64,000 nt of DNA from Lithobates sylvaticus (lineage: Eukaryota > Chordata > Amphibia > Anura > Ranidae), in NCBI GenBank assembly GCA_028564925.1, contig CM053030.1, positions 374,885,445-374,949,444 on the forward strand, written 5' to 3'. Position 1 is the stretch's first letter. Every line of letters begins with the position of its first letter. The notes below the pieces were generated by a model. That model saw only the letters and a program-made list of their open reading frames with translations. It made no database searches and was not told the DNA's origin. Of the stretch, positions 22,541-64,000 are shown one piece after another. The position numbers and the translations under genes are program-made.

Positions 22541-23606
22541 AAATGAGTTGGGTATATCCTTGAATTGTACATTCTTCTGGTGTGTGGCCTATACTTCTGC
22601 ACCTCACTACAGTTAGTAGATCATTCTGTTTGGATGCATTTGCCTGGGGTCATAGAGTTGTTCCAATTTACAGGCTCTCCAATTTATTTACATTCAAGGG
22701 CTATGATTTTTTACATGCATTACATGTGAAGCAATATTGGATATTTACTACCAAGGATTTTTTCGCTTTTCCACAAATGATTGTATAGAATATATTAGCT
22801 ACGCATCTGCAAACCTTTCATATACAACTGCCGCACCTCACAATGGTTTCATCTTTTTAATGAAGGCTGTTCTGAGAGTTCATTTGCCTTGGGCAATTTA
22901 CATTGCATTGCAAAGTTCTATGAATTGACAGATGTACTTAGTGCACCGAACAAAATATTGGTTGATGGGGAGGGAATAATGCAATGATTGTGTGTCGTTC
23001 GGCATTCTAGGTCCCTCTGCTAGATATTTTATTATGATCTGCAAAGTTAGCACAACAGAATGTGGCACAATATATGCATGGCCTTGGCACTTTTTTAGCT
23101 GAAATTGAATTCCTTTAGGCCTCATGCACACTGGGATCTTCTGAACACCTTTTCTCTTGGCATGAGAAAATCGCCTATGTGTGTGTGGACACATAGGCAA
23201 ACATTTAGAGGTCGAAGAAAAAAAAAAAAAAAAAGGTCAAATGCAGTTTTTTATGTGATTTTTTTATTTATTTATTTATTTTTTTTTGTGCTGCAGGGAG
23301 CATGAACCCCTAATATTCAAAAAGTACAATTTGTATAATGCATAATCTCAAAGTCGTCACGTTTCCTAGTCCTGGAAAAAAAACCATTCCAAACCTGGAC
23401 AATTGAAACCGGGCAAATAAAAAAAAAAAATAAAATAAAAAAAATAAGCAGAAACTACCTAAAAAAAAATGCATGTTAAAATGATCATCTTCAGATGTAG
23501 GCATCAGTTACATGTAAATATTGACCCTTTATGTAAAAGTCACCTGTTTATTTGCCTTCTGTTGTGCCACCAGCCCTAGTATATATACGTGATAAGGTGA
23601 ACTTAA
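22541..23606. other. No gene recognised; partial MITE at ~23116
   Basis: 'taggcctcatgcacactggg' at 23116 resembles the left end of 11890-12367, but no matching right end is seen. A and T homopolymers lie at 23217-23290 and 23415-23450. Confidence 0.4.
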
Positions 23607-24057
23607 AGTAACATTAAACCTTCATTATTTTTTTAAAATTTAAACAAAATGGTATACCGGTACTTACCTGCTCTGTGTAATAGTTTTGCACAGAGCAACC
23701 CCGATCCTCCTTTTCTGGGGTCTCCCACTAGCCCCTCCTCTTCGACAAGTGCCCCCATGGAAAGCGGCTTTTTATGGGGGTACCCGTGCAGGCTCGCTCC
23801 AGAGCAGCCCTGTCTGTAACTATTGACACAAATCGGGCAACTTGATTGCAGCAATCGACAGCCATTTGATTGACAGCAGTGGGAGCCATTGCTATCAATC
23901 TGCCCAATGAGGAGGCAGACAGTGGCGAGCCGCTGCTCTCGTGAACATCCCTGGGTCAGATCGGGTTCAGGTAAGTATTGGGGGGGGGGGGGGATCCTGC
24001 AGCAGAGAAGGTCTTTTAATGCATAAAGGTAAAAAACCTTGATGCTTAAGAACCACT
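23607..24057. mobile_element. TTAA-flanked MITE with G-run
   Basis: TTAA at 23603-23606 and 24058-24061. It contains 'cttacctgctctgtgtaata' and 'gcacagagcaaccccgatcc' as in 12588-13064, and a run of G near 23980. Confidence 0.68.
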
Positions 24058-24192
24058 TTAAGCATTTAGTCCTGCTAAGCTAGTTGAATACCTAATAATA
24101 ACTCTTTTTTTTTTTTTTTTTTTTTTTTGGGGTTATCAGACATTTCAAATGGATGCAAAAGAGACCAGTGTGCATGTGGAGTAAAACGCATA

Positions 24193-24322
24193 TCTATTTA
24201 CATAATATGGTATTAATATTAATAAAAAGGTATAGGTTTTTCTACTATAAAAATGCGTCTATTTACATAATATGGTATTAATATTAATAAAAAGGTATAG
24301 GTTTTTCTACTATAAAAATGCG
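24193..24322 (+). repeat. Exact 65-bp tandem duplication (2 copies)
   Basis: The unit starts 'tctatttacataatatggta' and ends 'ctactataaaaatgcg'; positions 24193-24257 are repeated without difference at 24258-24322. It lies in otherwise single-copy AT-rich sequence. Confidence 0.9.
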
Positions 24323-24629
24323 TAGGCATCAGATATCTTTTAAAGGACATTGAAGAATAAAACTCCCACAAACATATTATTGTGGAATTTCAAGGCTGAT
24401 AGTGTGGGAAAGGAGAAACGACATGGTTTTTGTGAGCGTTACCTTGATTTTATCTGAAAAGCTCATGGGAGTCTTCTAATACATGCAACTAAAAGTTTTT
24501 ACCCCTTCGTATCTGTATTAGTTTGGATTTTCTTGTTTCTGAATTGTGCTCTGAACCGTTTGGGTGTTTTTCTCGGTTTCTGGGAAATGTGGATATATTG
24601 AGCTTTGATGTGGGTAAATGCTTTATTTA

Positions 24630-24981
24630 GCCTCGGTTCACATCTGTGCGATGCGGGAAACGCAGTGAATCCTGTGTGTTTCCAGCACCACATCACAATT
24701 GCACTCCGTTCATGTGAACCGCTGCTGGTGTCAATGTTAAGATAACGACAACCCAAAAACGGTTCGCAAAAACGGTTCGTAAAACCCTGGACCCAATTCC
24801 AGTGCGCCAAAATAAAGGTGCATGTACCATTTTCGTACAGGTGCAGTGCGATTTGAGCCATACAAAATTAATGAGCTTAAATCACGCTGCAAAAAATTGC
24901 ATTTGATATGAACAGGAATGTAGTGCGATTCATGCCCAAATCGCATGCGGTTCTCCTCACCACACTAGTGTGAACCTAGGC
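24630..24981. mobile_element. MITE GCCTCGGTTCACATC
   Basis: GCCTCGGTTCACATCTGTG faces ACTAGTGTGAACCTAGGC. TTA precedes; TGA follows. Inside, 'gtgcagtgcgatttgagcca' resembles the internal part of 4111-4376. Confidence 0.65.
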
Positions 24982-25594
24982 TGAAATTGGCTGTGTAGTG
25001 ATGGTGTAATTTGAAAAGTAAATAGATATTTTGACTTGGATTTACTTACAATACTCCTTTCTTTTTGTTTAAATGCTGCTCCCGGCCTTCCAGTGCCTTA
25101 TGCTTCAATAGTTGAGCAATGGCCATGCTGTTCATCACAAGACTGCAGTCAACAATATATTTTATTTTTAATTTGCACTTGGTTACATTTTCAAGACGGG
25201 CTTACAGTACTGTTCTAAGCAGTACTGATGCACAAAGGTTTAGCAAGATTTTAGAAAAAAAAAACTGCAAAGACAACAATCTCTCGGATTCCCCCAGTTT
25301 GTTGTCTTTGCAGACTCTTTCTTAACGTTTTGCTAAGCCTTTGTGTATCGATCTTGCTTTGAGAAAAAGGGAACACCCAGAAAGCTTGTCCTGAAAATTT
25401 AATCGTTGGTGGAAATTTGAAAAAAGGGCCACAGAACGTACTTAAATTGTGCCATTTCAAGCGCACTAATATCTCTACAATCTCCGGATGGGGTCCGGAG
25501 ATTGGTTCCTTACTAGGTCCGGTTAGTTATAGGACAATGAGGTCAAACACCGGTGCCTATTAAACTGAGCATAAATTTTTTTGACACCCTACAC

Positions 25595-25960
25595 CAGTGG
25601 TCCCCAAACTGCCAAATTTGTCCCTTTTTGCTTACTTTTTTTTCGGCCCTTGAAGCACTATTCCTTCTATTGACACCAATGATAGAGCACTATTTCTTCC
25701 ACTGACGCCAACAATAGGCAATCATTCCTCCCACTGACTCCAATGATGGAGTACTGTTCTTGCTACTAATATCAATGATGGGGCACTATTCCTCTTACTG
25801 ACCACGCTTTTTTTATATTCCACTGACCACCAAGGCTGAGACATTGTAGAATCCCATTGATGCTGGGGCATTTTCTATTCTCACTGGCCACAGTCTGGTC
25901 AACCTAAAGTCTGAAAAGCAGTAAATTGTCCCTTTGTTTTAGGAAGTTTGGAGACCCCTG
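25595..25960. mobile_element. hAT MITE with internal minisatellite, duplication CCCTACAC
   Basis: Ends CAGTGGTCCCCAAACT and AGTTTGGAGACCCCTG; exact 8-bp flank CCCTACAC (25587-25594, 25961-25968). The middle consists of about four diverged ~43-bp units of the form 'actattcctt..actgacaccaatgatggag'. Confidence 0.9.
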
Positions 25961-26079
25961 CCCTACACAATCACTGTAGTAGGATAGTGGAGATAAGGTA
26001 AAGGAGGTTGATGGAACACTGTCTGACTAGATCTATATATGTATGTATGTGTGTGTGTGTCTGTCTCTCTCTGTCTTAA

Positions 26080-26698
26080 GGTGGTTTTTAACCCACCAAT
26101 GGAAATTACACTAGCCTCTCTGTTTATTTATGTAAAGTGCCCCTGTGTCTGTGCCTTATGGAAATAATGCAGTATATAACTGTTTACAGAGTGCCGATCA
26201 GCGCTCACTTCACCCACCCCCTCTCTCGGCCTGACAGCTGTAGTGGACGGAGGAGAGAGGCGGTGGGTCACATGAGCGCCTATTGGCTCTCTGTAAACAG
26301 GTATATACTGTATTATTATTATTATTATTATTATTATTTTTTTTTTAAGAAGGCAGACACAGGGGCACTTTACATAAATAAACAGAGAAGATAGTGTAAA
26401 AATGTATCAGTAATTTGAGCAGCAGGAGTGGAGTGGGGCGGGCACAGACACGGAGCTGACAGGCAGGGAGGAGAGGACAGAGGAGAGAGCGGATGATGGA
26501 GGCACGTAAACTGACCATGGTGCCAGGGCTCAGCAACAATAATACACTGTGGTCAGTTTACATAGGGGAGGGCATAAACTAGCAGGATCAGCCAGGTGTT
26601 ACAGGGGGCCAAATGACACAGCACAAGCACTGTGCTGTATAACATGTTTTAAAGGAACAGGATCTTAATTGTTTTCGTTTTTTAGTTTAACAAACACT
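26080..26698. mobile_element. TTAA-flanked dispersed repeat with (ATT)n
   Basis: TTAA at 26076-26079 and 26699-26702. It contains 'gcacaagcactgtgctgtat', an (ATT)n tract at ~26310-26338 and mirrored 'gcccctgtgtctg' / 'cagacacaggggc'. Relatives are at 49695-51161 and 62640-62975. Confidence 0.6.
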
Positions 26699-28867
26699 TT
26701 AACTTGTGCTTTCAAAAATATGAACTGCGAAAGCTGTCCTCTAAAGATGCTGAAGGCAAATAACTAGTCCCCATTATTGCATATAGGCTCCCAGCACCTG
26801 ATATTTTATGCATTACTGACTTGCCATGCTGTGTTCTGCATCTCTGAGTGGAGGTGGCCAGCTTGATTGAGGCAGGCTTGTGATTCCCAGTATACAAGAA
26901 GTGCCCCCTTAACGACAGGTGATCTTCTCTGATAGGTAGGGAATATTCAGAAAGCAGTAGTAGAGGTAGAGAAAGTAGGGATGAAGCGGGGAGATTTTGT
27001 ACTGCAGGGCCTAAGGTACAGCTTCCTCTCCAGCAAGGAAACAGTGAGCAGCACAATAGATATTTTCCCTAAGAGAGCGCAAATCTTTATTTATTTTTTA
27101 GTTCCGGTTCACTTTTAAGGTAAATGTTTATCGGAAATGATTTTATAATATTTTTGGTTTAAGGTAATGCTTTTAAAGTGGGACACTGAGAACCTAAAAT
27201 TATAGTAATGCCAGGGAATGTGTGCTGGAACATAGTTCCAAAAACAACCAGGACACACTACTTGAGTGGGAAACGGAAGACCTATTTCATTTTTTATTTT
27301 TTTTCTGTGAATCAAATAAGATGTGCAAAAGGTTAGAAGCTTTACATGGTCCTTTTTCTTTCTTTCTTTCTTTCTTGTGATTCATGGCCTTTTAATTGGA
27401 GCTTAAAATTCTGAAAGTAATAATGTTGGTTGAACTGTGCCATTTTGTATGGAAGAGACAGACCCATATTTTGAGTTGAAGCTGTACATTGCTTTTCTCT
27501 ACCTGAAGCCTATTGCAGCACATTTGAGTTGGGGGCCCCAGAAGTAAACCCTCCACAACACCTATTCTCGTTGTAGAACCTAAAGGCTAAGTCCAACCTT
27601 TTCAACAATAAATGCACCAATTTCAATTGAAAAAAAAAAACATTTTATTATTATTTTTTTCACATTGGAGCCTGGAAAGCATTGCAACCAGGATCAGCTC
27701 TGACTCCTGCGCACTTATTTTGCAGCTGTTGGTCCTTACAAAAGTACAGATCTTCAGTCAAAGGATGGAACTAAGTGTCAATGGACTGAAGTATGGTGAT
27801 GTCACTGTATTTAGAGCCTCTTGAGTCTCCACCACAGTGGAAGATGGGACTTGCACTGGGTCTGCTGGGTTTATTGCTATGGGTGGTCCCACTGGAAGTA
27901 GAGTAGAGGAAACTCCACTCAAAAAAGCATGTTGATAGAGACCCTGACAGTATATCACACATGTCCTCAGTCTGGGAACTTTGATAAATGGTATCATTTT
28001 GGTAGCAGGATATTGTCCTCGATGTTAGGATAGGCCATCATACTTCTATTTTGAAAAGGGTACAAACCCGTGGCTTTGCTAGTACTAGCAGGTTGAAAAG
28101 CAGGTGTGTCATTTTTGCTATATTTGCTAAAGTATCCATTAAAGAAATGGTATGAAATCCTCCATCTGTTTTTTTTTTTTTTTTAATAAATGATGGATAA
28201 CATGTAATTATGAAATGGCGGTGAAATATGTGCACTTTACTGTTGCTTGACAACAGCAAATTTTCCTGGTAACATGATAAAAAGTGCTTCTTGTCGGAAC
28301 ATCATTTTTATCTGTCGCATTTTCTGTGTTATAAAAAAAAAAAAAAGTGTAATGAGCAGTGTTTTTGCTGAAGGTCATATGCACATAAGTGCCTTGGCTC
28401 TTCTCTGTACATTGTTTTATAATATAAAATAAGAAGAACTTGTAAAAAAAAGCTGCTTAGAAAACCCTTTTTTACTGGATGAACGCCTATTTACTTGGTA
28501 TCTTATCTTGGAAGGTCAGTTCACCTTAAACTACAATGTGTTTTCAGGTGCTGAGAGCCTGGAGCAGGTAGCTTTTGATGCAGTGCTACTGGCACAAAAG
28601 GGGACATCTCTCCCGAAGGCCCTCTTTGCATTAACTCTTCAACCCTCATGCAAACTGAATGTTCTCAGTGCAGGAAATTAATGATCCATTGAGGTACACA
28701 GGAAGTCTTAAAGCGCATTTCCATTTTTGCAGTCACATTTGAGAAAACCCCACTATATGTGTTTTTTTTTATTCACACGGCGTGCTTTTTTTTTTTTTTT
28801 TTTCTCTCTTTTTAAATATTTAACGTTTAGATGTTTCTTAGGTGGAGGTGACATGGCTGACTGCAAG

Positions 28868-28899
<32 letters not shown>

Positions 28900-29345
28900 T
28901 ATTTTGCTTCCTGTAACAACGGGTCAATGTTGATGGCGGTATCCCTTGCGGTGAGCTATTGTGTTCTCCCAGGGTAAGCCGCTGGCAGTAATCTCATGAA
29001 AAACAGGTTAGTTGTACCCAAGTTGATTGATCGATTAGCTTGGGTAAAATCATCCTGCCCATACATGTTTCGAATCTGGAGCGGTCCCTGTTGAACTGGC
29101 TGAGATTCAAACCGTCTATTGCTGGCCTTAGTCTGTTCCAAGTCGGTCCTATTTAACCTACAACACAAAAATCCCAGCCCCAAAACCTAACCCTTTGCTA
29201 GGACAGACTGTTTAAATCTAGTTACAATTGATAATGAATATCTGCCAGGACATTACAGACAGGGTTATTTATGCCAATGCATGCTCCATGGGCTTTCAGT
29301 TTATCAGGATTTTTGGTTTAAAGGACCAATTTCCATCCTGGTTCA

Positions 29346-29409
29346 TCGTTGTGGGGTTTTGAAGCCCAGGTTTTGAGAAACGGGCATTTCGGAGTCTGTG
29401 ATTCCTATA
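29346..29409 (+). mobile_element. Short DIRS-like fossil fragment
   Basis: 'gaagcccaggtttt' followed by 'gattcctataatgct' parallels 34466-34531, the end of the larger DIRS-like fossil. Only this small broken piece is recognisable. Confidence 0.45.
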
Positions 29410-30299
29410 ATGCTTAAAACTAGTAACTTAAGGCTTCTTCTCATTAGGCCTATTAGGTGTGGAAGGAATGCTTAATTTGAGACGGCCATTCATGGTTCGA
29501 AATTTGGTTGATTCAACAGGGACCAGACAAATTTTGATACATATACGGGCAGTCAGGTTTTTCCCAATCTGTTCCGTGGGCTATACCCATCAGCACTAAT
29601 CAGTGTATTTTGACGGCGGGGAAGACTCCTCACAGTCCGACTACAATGACTCAACGGGAAGAATTTCCCCATCCAGAGGTCTAAAGAGTCCAAATTCTCT
29701 TAAACGGCAAGACCTTGTATGACCAGACAGATCCTTACTCTGTTCAGCACTGAACTGGCGAGCAATGGCAGCTGCAGTGTTGAACCGATTGCCCATTGAG
29801 GCTCTCTGCATTATCATGGCCTCACTTACATTTGTCTTGTGAACGACCAACCTTCTTGGGGGACTTGAATGAGTTTGTAATGTTTGTAAAGATGCAATAT
29901 TCTAGAAATCATAGATTTGGAATGGCAAACTTCTCTTGCTATGGCTGAAAGGGTCATCCCTTTGGCCTTCACATGGACAACCTGCTGCCAGTCGCTTTAG
30001 AACAGCTCACCATCTTGCAAAGTCAGTGAAAACTGGAAAGTTAGGCTGCCAGTTAAATAGAGTTTGTCAGATAATTAAAGGAATTGGCACAAGGCACCAG
30101 ATTAACAACAATTTCTATACGTGTTCTCTAATTTTGATCAATGTTCTTTTTCAAATCTCATTGAAGTTTTTTTTATTCTGTGCTTCAAAATATAACTAAT
30201 GAAATATGCTCAACAAAACTGCTCTTTTACTCCTGTTTAGATCATTTCAAATAGGACTAAACGGTTATCATTGAAAAAATGTGTAGGTTCTCTAATCTT

Positions 30300-30301
<2 letters not shown>

Positions 30302-30339
<38 letters not shown>
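30302..30339 (+). repeat. (GT)n microsatellite
   Basis: About 19 uninterrupted GT dinucleotides. No other structure. Confidence 0.95.
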
Positions 30340-30342
<3 letters not shown>

Positions 30343-30604
30343 TGAATTGGAAAGGTGGTAGGGGTCTCTGAAAGAACTGAAGCTGTGCTGATGCTGAATT
30401 GTGTATGCACTACCATTGTGTAGCTTGCAATGAGCAAATATGGTTCACAAGTTTTATAAATCAAAATTAACAAGATTTGAAGATGAACAATCTCTTCTAT
30501 AGATTTATCTTGAAAATAAATAAATTGTTATACATTCTGTTTATAAAAAGGGATTATATACAGGGAAGATCTGGTTGGTAACCACAGTATCTTGAGGCTT
30601 GTGT

Positions 30605-30850
30605 TATTGTTGTTCCATTAGAAAAGTAGAACTTTAGACAACCCCCCCATTTTGGATACAGTAGGGAGGGTTATAACCCCTGTTAGTTTATTTGTTGCCA
30701 TCTGTGTCCCATTAGGGAGGTTTTCCTTTATTTCTGTCCCTTTAGCCAAAACAGGGAGTAAGGGGGAATCCCTTGGGGACCCCCAGGTCACCAGAAATAG
30801 TGTCCTCTTTGGAAGATTTCCCCTCTATTAATTGTACAACTTGTCCCACG
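30605..30850. repeat. Dispersed 'ttttggatacagtagggaggg' repeat copy
   Basis: A copy of the repeat at 7214-7560, recognisable by 'gggttataacccctgt' and 'agccaaaacagggagtaagg'. Ends are ragged. Confidence 0.55.
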
Positions 30851-31421
30851 ATTTGGGACTGCAAAGTAGCATGACAAGTCATTCCTCATGATTTCCAATG
30901 ACAGCCATTCACATTGAATGGAATTGCAACGCAGTGCAAGTGCACCAATACCTGTTTAGTGCATTACCGAAACACAGTAATGGGAAGAGACCCTACAGGT
31001 AGAACAAATGAATGGGTCAGTCAGCAAAAAGGCATATGCTAAATTGCTACCAATCCATAAGCCATTGGTTTGTGACTTCTGCAAAGTGAATTTGGATTGG
31101 GTGCTGTGCAAAGTTGCATTTATAATTTAGAATTGAGAACACAATCTCTGTTAAACAAGGCTGTAGCTGTGTGTCTGATGTAGCTGATGTACCTCCCAAA
31201 TGATTAGGTTTGCATTACAATCTATTGCCAATCTGGAAAAATATGTTTTGAGAACCCAGCCATCTACATGTGGCTTTGAGATTTGCTAAATCATTTGGGC
31301 ATCTGATATTGCTACTAATGTTGCATGGTTAGCATGTGTCCTTACTTGGTATAAAAATTGTTGTATAACTTTGGAAATCTGATGTCCTAAATATATTGTG
31401 TTGAGTGTATGTATGTCATGA

Positions 31422-63855
<32,434 letters not shown>

Positions 63856-64000
63856 TGATGTATGGATGGGATCTGTTTTGGTCTGTTCATGTTCCGTGAG
63901 ATGCTGCCAAACCACAATTGCTAATAAACTAAATTGATGTTGAGCAAGAAATAGAAGTGATAAAAATATGTTTTTGTTAGTTTACCCCACCACCATTGAT

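Larger units (their letters stand above)
26703..30600. other. No gene recognised
   Basis: Mixed unique sequence with simple repeats: (TTTC)n at ~27352-27376, T-runs at 28786-28804 and 28869-28894, and (GT)n at 30302-30339. Pieces around 29020-29160 and 29480-29660 look like MITE debris. A short DIRS-like piece is listed separately. Confidence 0.4.

Overview
The window is vertebrate nuclear DNA, most likely from a large-genome frog of the ranid (true frog) type. The one host gene that can be identified is EZH2, the catalytic subunit of Polycomb repressive complex 2, on the + strand. The species call rests on the repeats (TTAAAGYGG-ended and 'CCCCATACACACGG' / 'GGCCCCTTTCACAC' MITEs, frog-type hAT and Tc1 elements) and on the amphibian-like EZH2 protein. 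It is an inference, not a database result.

Layout. Positions 1-31447 carry no recognisable coding exon. They are either the long first intron of EZH2 or its 5' flank, and are packed with non-autonomous DNA transposons. From 31455 to 63845 lie eleven coding exons of EZH2 (residues 1-497 and two bases of codon 498), joined by canonical GT/AG introns of 81 bp to 6.9 kb. The gene runs off the right edge: the CXC and SET domains are outside the window, and no non-coding exon 1 or promoter CpG island was found.

The exons encode, in order, the basic N-terminus and EED-binding helix, the SRM/SANT1-like region, an acidic linker, the cysteine-rich SANT1-SANT2 connector, the basic RNA-binding stretch, a Ser/Glu-rich tail, the SANT2 domain and the KKKRK nuclear signal. 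Reading phases agree at every junction.

The rest is transposon archaeology, and many boundaries can be fixed from target-site duplications. (1) Ten hAT-type insertions were recognised, eight of them with 7-8 matching bases of an 8-bp duplication. (2) MITEs flanked by TTA/TAA carry GGCYCC...TTCACAC or AGCYGG/AGCCCC ends. (3) MITEs flanked by TTAA carry AGYGG...CCRCT ends. (4) Two nearly full-length, dead Tc1 elements lie antisense in EZH2 introns, with a third as a fragment. (5) A decayed DIRS-like retroelement lies in the intron at 31572-35669. (6) A 1.4-kb foldback element with 497-bp arms is inserted in an old hAT. Nesting is frequent, and several MITEs abut with only one 3- or 4-bp target site between them. 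No tRNA, rRNA, CRISPR array or prokaryotic feature was seen, and no new multi-gene system. The most notable finds are the foldback element, the nested and chained MITEs, and the missing splice donor for a mammalian EZH2 isoform.
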